Shown: positions 32,556 through 43,900 of the stretch, in pieces
Layout of the letters: each line of letters opens with the position of its first letter
Position numbering within the stretch: the first letter of the stretch is position 1
Assembly (NCBI GenBank): GCA_015680685.1
Contig: MNCI01009519.1
Coordinates: 1,029,208-1,093,207 of the forward strand
Origin: Gnetum montanum
Taxonomy: Eukaryota; Streptophyta; Gnetopsida; Gnetales; Gnetaceae
Length of the DNA: 64,000 nucleotides
Direction of reading: 5' to 3'
Notes under the pieces: generated by a model
What the model was told of the DNA's origin: nothing
The model's input: the letters and a program-made list of their open reading frames with translations, nothing else
Databases searched by the model: none
Made by a program: the position numbers and the translations under genes

Positions 32556-34240
32556 ACCCTTAACTGATGATTACGCTATGTAGTGTTGGTCAAACTCAGC
32601 TATCATGGCTTTCCAATGGGCTATTCTACTTGACTCGTAAATGTTTCCTATGATGGCTCTGAGCACATTACCTTTGCAGATTATGTTAACTTGGTTATGG
32701 AAGAGGTAATGTCGCCATTTCTTTAAGGAAAAGGTAAGAGCTAGACATGACCTCTCCACCTTGTTATACTTCTTCTCGTGGGCTACTAATGCATGGCTTA
32801 AGTAGTAGACAAGGACTTCGATTCCATCATCTTGTTTTTGGCAAAGCATGGATGCGATTGATGAATCTGAAGTGGCAAGGTAGATGTAAAATGGTTTATC
32901 ATTTTGGGGTGGACAAACTGTGGGTAGTTGAAAAAGTGTTGTTTTAATATTGTCAAATGCTTCCTGGCACTATGGAGTCCATTCAAAATGGACGTTCTTG
33001 CGTAGCAAGTGGTTCATAGGTTTCAACTTGTCCGTTAGTTTTTCTACGAAATGCCTAATGAACTGTAATCTACCTTGTAGACCTCGAAGTTCGGTAAGGT
33101 TGCTGGGTGGTTTTAAGTTTGTTATGGCCTTAACTTTATCGGGCTCTACTCGTATTCCTACTTCTGAGGCTATGAATCCAAGCATTTTACCTGTTTTAAC
33201 TCCGAAGACACACTTCTTTGGGTTAAGTCTCAACTCATATTTTAAACAACGCTTTAGTACCAAGTTAAGATCTTGTACGTGTTGTTCTGATGTCTTTGAT
33301 TTAACCACGATATCATCCACATAGTCGTTGAGTGAGTGTAGTATGTAATCACTAAAAATAAATGTCATTGCCCTTTGATATGTGGCCCCAACATTCTTGA
33401 GACCGAAGGGCATCATTGTGTAATAGAAGGTATCCCATAGTATCATAAAAGTTGTCCGGAGCTGATGCTCTAGGTTAATGCGTATCTAGTTATATCCTGA
33501 GAAGCCATCCATAAAAGATAACAAGGCGTGCCCTGTGATTGAATCAAGAAGTTGATCGATGTTGGGTAAGGGGAAATCATCTTTTATAGTTGCAACATTA
33601 AGATCCTGGAAGTCAATGCATAGGCGAATGCTTCTGTTCTTTTTCGGGACAATAACCATGTTGGATACCCAATCTGTATAGTCGACAGCCCGAATGAAAC
33701 CTGCCTTATAAAGTTTGGTGATCTCATTGCAAACTGCCAACGCTACTTCAAGCTTGACCTTCTGTGCCTTTTGTTTTACTGGCCTTAATTTTGGATCAAG
33801 GTTAATATTGTGCTGGATGATTCGAGGATCTAACCCAGGCATGTTAATGTAAGACCAGGCGAATGCTTTTATGTTGTCTCGAAGCACATCTTCTATGTCT
33901 TTGGCCAGTTGAGGTTGAAATAGTGTACTCAATTTTAATATTTTGATTTCACCATCAGGCATAGTGATGGGGGTTTCAGTCAACGGGTCCTCAGTGATGC
34001 TATCGGCTTCTATGTCAAGGGATTTTGTCATACCTTTGTAGTTGTCTAGCATTTGTTGCGTTGAGGCTATGATTGTATCGTTCGTTGATGTACCTAAGTT
34101 GATGGAATTTAGGTCGATTTCTCTTGTGATCTTCCCATGTGGTCCATCGATGATCAATGGTGTAGATAAATGCTAACAATTCATCGGGCTTGCTCTTGCC
34201 AATAAAAAAATGGCAGAGTGAGCTAGTAGGTGTCATTCCA
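32556..34240 (-). pseudogene. pol: Element B reverse transcriptase and RNase H
   Basis: The RT opens in the 34157-33486 frame with the pre-RT linker, then AGFIRAVDYTDWVSNMVIV, a LCIDFQDLN motif and LLSFMDGFSGYN. It continues after a stop at 33484-33486 with FYYTMMPFGLKN and the active site NDYVDDIVVKS. The connection and first RNase H follow (PFYIYLATSDSS, VYYLSHALVAHEKKYNKVE). Stops at about 32968 and 32571 separate the frames. Length and order are as expected for a gypsy pol. Frames on the plus strand here are shadows. Confidence 0.92.
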
Positions 34241-34305
34241 TGTTCTTTGGCAACGTAAATCATATGTACATGTGCGGTAGTTGTATCGTCGCAATGGGAC
34301 ACATG

Positions 34306-34612
34306 GCATTTTAAGGCCTTACTGGGCCATAGGTGGCAATTTAAGGCCTTACCGGGCTGAATGTGGCAGTTTAAGGCCTTATCGGGCCGAATGTGGCAGT
34401 TTAAGGCCTTATCGGGCGAAATGTGGTAGTTTAAGGCCTCACTGGGCCGAATGTGGTAGTTTAAGGCCTTACCAGGCCGAATGTGGCAGTTTAAGACCTT
34501 ACTGGGCTGAATATGGCAGTTTAAGGCCTTACCGGGTTGAATGTGACAATTTAAGGCCTTACCGGGCCAAATGTGGCAATTTAAGGCCCTACCGGGCCGA
34601 ATGTGATTTGAG
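34306..34612 (-). repeat. Hairpin array, 10 x 30 bp, between RT and the antisense gene (element B)
   Basis: Ten tandem 30-bp units read on the plus strand GGCAGTTTAAGGCC-TTACCG-GGCCGAATGT. Each unit can fold by pairing GGCC with GGCC around six bases. The 139-codon plus-strand frame through it (repeating SLRPYRAECG) is a by-product of a unit length divisible by three; no start signal or homology supports it. Confidence 0.93.
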
Positions 34613-34821
34613 GATGCTTAGTTGCCATATAATTTGCATCGAAGAGTTTGCGTCAAAACGTTCAGCGTGGGCATCTGAAGTTGGTTTACGAGGGAATTAG
34701 CACGTGATAGTGTTCATTTTGTTTTATATATATTTTTTTATTTTGTATTTTGAACAATTTTTAAATAAAATTAATAAAATATTAATTGAAATCAAAGGCA
34801 GCGGTAGGGTCGATGCAATGC

Positions 34822-34829
34822 TATATATA
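34822..34829 (+). promoter_or_regulatory. Possible TATA box of the antisense gene in element B
   Basis: CTATATATAG lies about 285 bp upstream of the proposed start codon at 35110. Element C has TATAAATA at 47964-47971 in the same relative place, between its hairpin unit and exon 1. Confidence 0.45.
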
Positions 34830-34879
34830 GCGTAAGGCTGTCAGTTATTAAAGGCACCGTGAACTTGAAGCAAACCGGA

Positions 34880-35050
34880 GCGTGAGCGTAAACCTCAGCG
34901 TAAGCGTAGAAGCTCAAACCTCAACGTAAGCGTAGAAGCTCAAACCTCAACGTAAGCGTAGAAGCTCAAATCCTAGCATAAGCGTAGAAGCTCAAACTCC
35001 AGCGTAAGCATGAGCGTAGAGGCTCAAACTCTAGCGTAGAGGGTTCAGCT
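34880..35050 (+). repeat. 26-bp tandem repeat upstream of antisense gene exon 1
   Basis: Five or six copies of a 26-bp unit, AACGTAAGCGTAGAAGCTCA plus six bases. It lies between the TATA-like site and the start codon, so it would be in the 5' untranslated region. Confidence 0.8.
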
Positions 35051-35109
35051 CGGCGTGCAGACTCAAACCCCATTGTAAACCTATCAATTTCAGCGTGCAG
35101 GATGCCGAA

Positions 35110-38100
35110 ATGGGCAAGGGCAAGGAGGCAGAAGGCCAGGGGAGGAAGTGGCCTGACTTGAGTTTCACAGAGGAAAGTGAGGCCATGTTGCAATGTTTGC
35201 CTAGGCTAAGGGTTCCATCGTGGCCTGGATCGGCACACAGGTAGGCTCTAATCCTACCTCTGTTAACTGTTTTTCATCTGTACTTGTTATCTGGCATAGA
35301 TAGTCTTGGCAACGTAGATAGTTTTGGTAGCGTAAAGGGCCTGTACGCTGAGTGTACATCTGCAGTGTAGAGGGTTTGTACAGTGTACAGGGTCTATACG
35401 CTGAGCGTAGAAGGTTTCTACAGTGTATAGCGTAGACAGTTTTCACAGCGTATAGAATAGAAGGTTTCTACAGCGTATACGTTGACAGTTTTCACAACAT
35501 ATAGCGTAGATGGTTTTCACAGCGTATAGCGTAGAAGGTTTTCATAGCGTATAGCGTAGAAGGTTTCTATAGTGTATATGCTAAGTGTAAATGATTTTTT
35601 CTTTTTAGGCAGCGTATAGCGTAGATTTTTTTCATAGCATATACGCTGAGCATAAACGGTTCTTTTTCTTTCAAGCAGCGTATACACCGAGTGTTTTCAT
35701 AGCATATACACTGAGTGTAAATGGTTTAATTTTTCGAAGTATTGGCCTACAACATGGAATTTCATTTTTTTATCTCATTTTCATGTATAGCTGATTTATC
35801 ATGGCATTTTGGTTACTTGCAGGGATCTTGAGTCTTTCCTCTTGGTAGTTGAGCTGGTTGGAGTACTGGCATGGTTTGGGCCACTTGAGACCGATGAACC
35901 TACCCCTGATTTGACTATTAACAACAATGGGGTATGGTTCAAGGAAGGGGCCTATGAATTTCTCATCTTCATCCTAGATAAATTTAAGGCGGTCGTCTGG
36001 TCACACCTAAGTGAACAAGTGGCACGGAGCATGCTTGAAGCTATGTTGCCGAGATCTTCGGATGGCGTCGTGGTTTTCATGGTGGACATTGACGAGGGAC
36101 CGCTTGTGATTGAGGATGGTCCCTCTAGCCGGCCCAGATCTACTCGCCCTTTAGCATGTGTGTGGGACTTATTGCCACAAGGGCCTGATTATCTCAATAA
36201 CACCTTGTTTCTGGCTGCGTGTGCATGCACGTTATTTTAGAACCCTCCTGGCATGGTGTACCGAGTAGAGAGGTAAGATTGTTTTGTTTGTTGTTTCTAT
36301 TTTTTTTCTTTTTTGTCATTTAGTATTTTCTCCTGTTCTGAAGACTATTCTTTTTCAGGCCCCAAGTTAACCAAGATGGGACATGCATCAATGATGATGG
36401 GTTGGCACTGGCTCATACTGCTTTAGAGACATTCATGGCAGGTCCCACCCTCCACAGAGCCATATTAGCTTAAACCAAGGATGACATTGTTTATTTCCAT
36501 AAACGGTTTTCCAAGGCGTTTGCACAATGCATAGCTCGTGGGTGGTTGCATAGAGATTAGTTATGCAATGGACCAGTTTTCCCTCATGATGCTGACTTGG
36601 GTTCTAGCACCTTGAAGTCCACAACTGAAGGTAAGTGATGATATTTTCTAGACACCTTAGTGTGTTTGTTCGGCTACTGGTGGTCATACCGATGTGATGG
36701 TTTCAAATTGTATTTATAGTGAATGTCCCTCCTGGCAGAGACCCTGTTACGACAGGACGAACTGAGAGTACCTTGTCGATGAAGTTTGGGAAGATCAGCA
36801 AGGCACAGTGATGGTTGCACATCAATGTCCCACCATCTATTGTCCATTGTTTGGATGATGCTGGCCTCATGCAGTTATTTACAATCTCGAGCCCTGATGT
36901 GTCCATAGCTGAAATGATCAGGATTGTGGATTCATTTGACAAGTCCGTCTCTTACTACAGCACCAATATTAAGGGTGTCAAAATAGTTTTCCATCTGTCA
37001 TCTGAGTTCTTTTCAGACCTATTCGGTGTACCGGAAGATGGTGTGAATGTCATTTTGGACAGGGCGCAGAAAGAGCTTCATATGGTGCGTGAGCTGGAAG
37101 ACTGGTTGGGCATTGTCAAGGGTTCCAAGGGATTCCCTATGCAGGGGACGTCAAAGGTTGTGGAAGTTAATGAATTTTATTCCCTATTTCAGGCACGGGT
37201 ATTTCCTAAATCCCTGTCCTAAGTGAGGAGTCTTGGGGTGGAAGCTGTGCGCATCATGCGAACCACTTTAGAAACTAGGATGTGTTATAATTGGGCTTAA
37301 TTTTTGTTATCGAGCCTTCATAAGGAGATAGTGCGATTGCATTCAAATGTTGAGGCATAGTCCCATTTTACATTCACATTCTTTGCAGGCTATCTGTGTC
37401 ACTTGGCCGAGTTTTTAGTGGTTCATGTAGATAATAAGTATGTTTTGCGAGATCATACTCAGTTATCTCACCCGTGGATTAACCATTTGTTCAAGATAGC
37501 GGAATCCCAAGATGCACCAGAGGGGATTGATGAATCCGTATCCATCACCATAGAAGGGTCATCTTGTACTTCAATCCATACACATGATAGTGTAGGGTTG
37601 GAACCAGACAATGTGCCCTAAACTACAAAGAGAGCTGAACGGGTTATCAAGGAGACTATCGGGAAAGCCAAATCAAAGCTCCTGAAGCGTGAATGCCCTA
37701 AAGAGGTGGCCTCAACTATGGAGGAGCCAAGGGTGAAGCGAATATGGTTCAAAATGCCTGTTCAAGGTGAGTAAGTCTGGTGCACTTATTGCATTTTCCT
37801 TTTCATCTTATTCATATTTTTCGTTTTGACCGCTTACATGAAACTAATGCCTTCAGACTTGACTCGGGAAGTGAGGAGACAGGAGTTAGAGATGACTATT
37901 AAGGAGGAGGAAGCTATGATGAACTTAATAATTGAGGAGGATGAGGTGGACAAAGATCAGGTGGAAGGGACAGAAGAGCTGAGGGAAGAAACCATGGAGA
38001 CGAAACTAGTCAAAGACCAGGGTGGTGTTGATGAAATGTTCAATAGCTTCCTTAAGGGAAGATTGGATCTCGGTGACCCTCCAAACCTGGAAGGGGATAG

Positions 38101-39458
38101 AGAACATGGTATATTTCCTTTTGTTTTATTGCATTGCTTTGTGAATCATTGTTTCTATGGTGTTTTACTTTTATGTTTCTATCCCTTTCAGACGAAGGTA
38201 GGATAATTCCTACGATGCGTTTGGAAGTGCCTATGAAGGTGGCTCCCCTTAAAATGCCGCCTATGGCTAGTCTTCCTCATACTCGTAGACCATTTTCTTG
38301 GACGGAGATGCCAAGTAAAATGGATTTCATGACCAATATCGTCGATGAGGTGGTTGAACATATTCAGGAAGTCCACCCTGAGATAGGTACAAATGTTTCG
38401 CGCCTTCTGCAGCATTCGAGTTTCACACCCCTTTTTTGTCATCTAATTTTTAATGCCTGTTCTTTTCATGTGCGTAGGAGCCAAGCTAAAGTGGGATCCT
38501 TCTAAGACCGTTAGTATTGAAAGTTTTCCTGCACTACCCCTAGAAGTTGAACAGATACCAAGGCCAGTCTATGATGAGGTGGCGGAAGGTCTCGTGCATA
38601 ACGCCAAATCGCTTTGGACCTGTAGGTGTTCCATTGAATAGTTATGGCTGCAAATCCAAGCAAAGGAAAAAGAATTTTTCAAGTTATCAACTGAACACGA
38701 TGATCTCAAGGCTCGGTATGAGTTTGCCTCAGCCAGACTATCAGGTGATCATTCTTGGCGAACTTCTGAGATCACTTATACTAGCTATTGGAACCTGCTA
38801 AATCGCCATGCATCTCTGACTCGGAAACTAGCAGAATGTAAGGCCCAGATAGATCTACTGAACCTCAAGTGTCAGGATTGGAAGGCTTTCGCTTCCAAGG
38901 TGCATAAGTGGGGTCAGGATGAGAAGAACCACAAGCATCATTACAAGAAATCATTGAAGGAAGTATCCATAGAAAAGCGTCAGCTTGAAATGTTTGTGGA
39001 GGGTCTGGGTCTACGTTCTGCGTTTGATACCTTTGCCAAGAATACAACTGTTGAGATGGAATCGCCCACAAGGGTAATTATGACTGCTTCTAAGGAGGTC
39101 TCTGTGGGTGAATTCCCTTTGAAGCATCCCACATGGTTAGTGGTTGACAAGGGGAAGGCCTTGGCTGATGTCAATCTGGGTCTTGATGGGACTGATTGGG
39201 CCTGTGTCTCAGAAGAGGAAATTCTCCGTAGACTAGAATTCGGTTTAGGGGGGTACCCTTCGGTAAGCATTTTTTTACATGAAATTTGTTCGTTGAATGA
39301 TTTTTGGGAGTTTTCTCCTTTTTTCTTGTGTTGATTGTCTCTTTTGTATCTTATAGGGTCAAGGTGGCGATGATGTTCAAGAAGCTAGCCCCAGCGGAGC
39401 GGGGACCCACGGTGCTGACAAAGCTGAAGGGGGCGACCCTCCCATCCCTGATGTTTGA
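35110..39458 (+). pseudogene. Antisense eight-exon cargo gene of element B (FCP1/NIF-like plus coiled coil)
   Basis: Exons: 35110-35240, 35823-36272, 36359-36630, 36720-37766, 37857-38108, 38192-38386, 38478-39262, 39357-39458. All introns are GT-AG with pyrimidine-rich ends, and the phases join correctly. Spliced length is 3234 nt, 1077 codons, with nine in-frame stops and no frameshift. Residues about 45-240 resemble the FCP1/NIF HAD phosphatase family: LLVVELVGVL, GVWFKEGAYEFL, AVVWSHLS, RPLACVWDLL, NNTLF, NPPG. The catalytic Asp is Glu54 and the DDxPxK-type motif is lost, so an enzyme is unlikely. Exon 4 has an unassigned domain (VDSFDKSVSYYS, FFSDLFGVPEDG). Exon 5 is acidic, and exon 7 is mostly helical and likely coiled coil. 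A homologue with matching introns lies in element C. Function unknown. Confidence 0.85.
35241..35822 (+). repeat. Intron 1 of the B antisense gene, filled with GCGTA repeats
   Basis: From about 35330 to 35720 the intron consists of diverged repeats such as CAGCGTATAGCGTAGAAGG. The words GCGTA and TATACGC are the same as those enriched in the LTRs and leaders of A and B. The small minus-strand frame at 35201-35446 is a shadow of these repeats. Confidence 0.75.
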
Positions 39459-39789
39459 TTTTAATTTTGAAACTATCCTGGCTCATATTTTGTCTGGAGT
39501 TGTATTGAACTAGTAAATGGAACCAATTAACTGTTGTACTTGTCTAAGTGTATATATATTTCTACATAATTTTTGTTGTGGATTTTGAGTTTAAATGTAA
39601 ACACAACGCGGTAATGTAAAATGTTTTGGTTTGTTTTAAAGTTTAGTGTAATGCACGAAGTAGGAATGTAAGTAGGAATGTAATTATAAGCAAAGGATAA
39701 TTGCAAAGACTATCATTGAGAACACGACAATGCAAGCGTAAATTCGAATAATGAACTGGAACTTGGGAGAAAAACAAAGTGTAGGTAGA
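39459..39789 (+). other. 3' flank of the B antisense gene
   Basis: AT-rich sequence with GTATATATATTTC at about 39550. It probably holds the 3' untranslated region and polyadenylation site, but no clear AATAAA is present. The hairpin array follows. Confidence 0.4.
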
Positions 39790-40085
39790 TGATCTAGTTT
39801 AAGGCCATTTTGGGCTATGCACTAGTTTAAGGCCATTTTGGGCCATACGCACTAGTTTAAGGCCATTTCGGGCTGTACGCACTAGTTTAAGGCCATTTCG
39901 GGCCGTACGCACTAGTTTAAGGCCATTTCGGGCCGTGCACTAGTTTAAGGCCATTTCGGGCCATGCACTAGTTTAAGGAATTTTAGGCCAGATGCACTAG
40001 TTTAAGGCCATTTTGGGCCATGCACTAGTTTAAGGCATTTTATGCCAGATGCACTAGTTTAAGGCCATTTCGGGCCATGCATAAA
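39790..40085 (-). repeat. Hairpin array, 10 units, between protease and the antisense gene (element B)
   Basis: Ten units of 26-31 bp read on the plus strand GCACTAGTTTAAGGCC-ATTTCG-GGCC. One unit has arms GGCAT/ATGCC (near 40032-40047), a change on both sides that keeps the pairing. Two related units follow at 40144-40195 (ATGTC/GACAT and ACGTC/GAC). Confidence 0.93.
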
Positions 40086-40199
40086 CAAGGGAAGTTTCAA
40101 GTGACAAGGGCTAATTGCCTGGTAGACCGACCATTTCTGATCGTGGCTAGTTTTATGTCATTACGGACATGATAGTTTAACGTCGTTCCAGACTTGGGA

Positions 40200-40985
40200 G
40201 GGAGTTTATTGGTATAGTAATTTTTTGATTTTTCTCATTTTAATGTTAGCAGTAGCATTAACGAGTATGATTCTATGTTCAGCATTTCCTTCACTGATCA
40301 CGTTGAATGGTAATTCAGCTCAAGGGACATCTGATGGAACAATTTCCGCATTGGTGCTTTTTGCCATTTTTGCATGTGTTGTGGTTTCTGTGTTAGTTGT
40401 AGTTTCTAAGTGAGGTTGTACATGTACGATTTCAGGCCTGAGTATTTCTATGTTAGGTAAATTTTCATTTGTGTTTAAGAGATTATCACCTACTAGTTGC
40501 GTACATCTTTGTTGTTCATCTGTATCATCTTATTTAGGCTCTTCAAGCTTAACCTCTGAGCCTTGGTCTGTATCTGTATACAATGAGATGGTAGGTGTAA
40601 TAGCCTCCCTGTGTATAATGATTTCACCTCCTTCATAAGGCAGGTGAATCTCTTGGTGTATGGGGGAAGAGACTACTTTTAGTTGAGCTAACCAGGGCCT
40701 TCCCAATATTAGATTGAACCCTAGCATTTTGTCGATGACCACAAAATCAGCAGATGTGGGGAATTAATCCCCTGCTATAAAGTCCAAAGTTACGGTGCCT
40801 TTGACTACTACGCGTGATCCATTGAACGATTTTAAACACGTGGTGGTAGTTGGTCTTATTAGGTCCGTGAGCCCCAATTGTTCGATGATGGGATATGGCA
40901 CTACGTTTGTAGCGGCTCCATCATCTACATGCACCCTCTGTATCTTGAATTGATTTATTCGTATCATTATGAACATAGGTGCAGT
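40200..40985 (-). pseudogene. Element B retropepsin (protease)
   Basis: Read on the minus strand, the active site is VHVDDGAATNVVPYPII at about 40905-40955. TCLKSFNGSRVVVKG follows, then FNLILGRPWLAQLK near 40690-40725, and IHQEIHLPYEGGE. A stop at about 40762-40764 splits the domain. The region downstream to 40200 is an acidic, threonine-rich tail. It is in frame with gag. Confidence 0.87.
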
Positions 40986-43900
40986 TGTTACCTCTCCCAT
41001 TTTCTCATCCACTTTGATGTTTTCATTGTGGAAACCTAATGATTTAGGAGTTGACCCCTGAGGTGAATACATTACCGCATGAATTGTAGGTTCATTTGGA
41101 GGTAAGTCTTCGCTTACTGGAATGGAAGTCAACATGTGCACTAGGGCTTCACGATGGGTTTGAGATGTTAGCACCAGGTCGTATAAGCTCAATGAAGTGT
41201 TTTCTTGGTTAAGTTCCTGTGTGACTTGTGTTAGAGTTATCGCTAGATCCTTACTATTGGGCGTATGTTTGTCGACAGTGATTTGGTCCATCGGGCCCAA
41301 TAGTTTTATTTCATGCATGGTTGGTTCGTCATTTTTACATGGAATCGTTGATTTAGGCATATCATGTTTTTTAGATGATTCACCCTCATAGCCTATGTTC
41401 GGTTTATTGTTAGGAGATGTCATGGACATTGCATTTAGCAAGGTAGGCTTGGAAGGTCCTACAACTAGCCGTTGACGCTCCTTTTCCAAGCATTCGCGTG
41501 TAAGCTTGTCTGCTAAGTGCTTGCATGTGTGGCATGGAGGCATAGTTGGTTTTGGAATCTTAGGTTGCTTTGGAACTTGTACTACGTATGAAGTAGGAAG
41601 GGATTGTGGTTGGATGCTTGCATGCTGGTGAGTGTCAGGCTGGCTAGGCACCTTGATGACATAGGGAATCGGTTTATTCTCTGTTTGCGACGTGGAGGAT
41701 TGGTGGTCATCAAGACGTTCAGGTGTCCTAACGACGTATGGAGTTGGCCTTGCTGGAGGTGGTACCTCTACAGTTGCGACCGCCGATGGTACTCGAACTA
41801 CGTAGGGAGCAGGCTGAGTCGGAGGTGGTTGTGTGTTTGCGATAGTGGTGGCGGGAGGCACGCACACCACGTATGGTCTTTCCCTTGGTGGTGTGATAGA
41901 ACTTGCTACTGTAGGGGATATTCGGATGACGTAAGGTTTCTGTGAGGAGTATGATGGTTGAGGCACAGATGTCAGTATAGTGGGAGGAACATGTACTACA
42001 AATGGTTTCTTAGGTATTTTTTGTTCATGATTGGAATGTACGGTGTTAATGCTAGGTATTTCTGGTTCATTATCGAAATAGATGGTGTTAATTATGTATG
42101 GTGCTTCTTTAGTGTTTATAGGATCTTTGTATACATCCATGGATTGGTTTTGTGGTTGGACCGGGTTGGTTTCATTAAAAGTGATTTGACCTCCGTCGAT
42201 CATCCATTTGATATCTTTTTTTAGGGTGAAACAATAATCAGTGCCATGCCCATTACGTTGATGATAATCGCAAAAACGATCCATTCTAAAGCCTTTTGGA
42301 ACCGGGGGCTCATCTAGCATTGCCAAGCTTGCATTCTAAACCAATTGACAAAACCGATCATGCCTTTGGATCGCTGCATGGGACAACTGTTTATGTTTCA
42401 TCAGTATGGCTTTCAAGAGTTGGTTGAATAGTTGCGATAGCTTCATGGGCAATGGCGTGTATTGGGAGGGGTCCTTCCTCTTGAAGTTTCTCGTACGACC
42501 CGGTGTTGGGTTTTGTGATGCAGATGATTCAGGTGCCATCGCAGGAGCAGGTTTAGTGTAATTAGTAGGGGCAGCAGGTAGTTTGTTTTATTGTCTCACA
42601 TTCGCTTGTTGTGCTTCTGCTACTGCTGCTATAGTTGATTTGACCTTTTCTTTATCTTTCTTACTATGTTGATTCTTAAAGGCTGAATATGCAGGATCGT
42701 GGTTGTTTTGTGTTGCCTCCTCTATGTTCTTGATCTATACAAACACTTGACTGAGGTTACGTGCATTGAGATAATATAGTTTGGATTTGACGAAATCGTT
42801 GACAGCCCCTTTTAGGATGGTGAGAAGATACGTTTCTAGGATTGGCTCGTGGAGTTCATTGAGGGCAGCACTCCACCGTTCGATGAATTTTTGGATAGGT
42901 TCAAGAGGTGCTTGTTTGACCTGTATGAGACTGTCAAGTGTTGCTTTAGGTTTCAAGTTGTACTTGAACCTCGTTACGAATTGGTGTAACAAATCTTCTA
43001 GAGAAAATATTGAGTTTCGTGGCAAGGCCCGATACTAATAAAGTGCTCTCCCTGCGAGGGACATGGGAAACACTCGTAGAATGGTATGTGGCCACACCTG
43101 AAGTAGTGCACATTCTAGCCCAAACATTATGAGGTGAGCGTTGGGGTCTGTGTCCCTATTGTATTTAGTTAGCATGGGTAGAGATACACCCTTGGGTAAT
43201 GTTAGAGGTGGAACCGAAGAGCTGATAGGGTCATCATGATAGAAGTCCACTACCTTCAGCTCTCCGTCGGAGGCTATTTTGAGGCATTTAACCTCATCAG
43301 TTAGCTCTTGCATTAACTTTTTAGCATTAGCCTAATCTTGAGCACCAGGTGATATAGCAAGTTGGGAATATTGTGAAGTATACAGATTAGATTGTTGGAT
43401 AGTGGGTTGGAAGGAAGAAAGTTGTGTAGTTGGAGTCTGCACTTACGGAATATTTGTAGTGGGTGGTACGAAGGGCAGCATGTTGTATGTAACGGGTTGT
43501 TGTTTTCATTGCGGTTGTACATGAGGGATGTTAGCTAGTAAGATTGTGTGGGGCGGTATGTTATAGGGGGGAGGTTGATGCAGTTGAGCACCAATCGATG
43601 TCCATTGCCCGGTCATGCTTTGTGTAGGAATCCCCTAAGCCTATTGGGTTACAGTTGTAAAGGGTGCTCCTTGGGTTGGGATTCACGGTATGTAATGAGC
43701 GGATGTAGAAGCTAGTATTAGATGCGGCATCCCAATCAATCGGAGCAGGAATGTCGCTCCTACATCATTTTGAGGAGGTTGTATTTGCGAGAGTGGAGAT
43801 ATTGTTGTAGCAGGGGGAACAGCAAGGGGAAGCGTGTTGAGTTGCACATCGGTTATAGGAGGAATATGGATAAGGGTGGATGATTCCTGTTGAGGTATTT

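Noticed and set aside
34306-34612. CRISPR-like array of 30-bp repeats
   Set aside because: Repeats are directly adjacent with no unique spacers, the context is a plant retrotransposon, and the same motif recurs at several element borders.
34281-34700. 139-codon plus-strand frame with repeated SLRPYRAECG
   Set aside because: It is created by a tandem unit of 30 bp, a multiple of three, and has no homology or start context.
41604-42224. Plus-strand frames over element B gag
   Set aside because: Minus-strand gag with knuckle and motif repeats explains the sequence.
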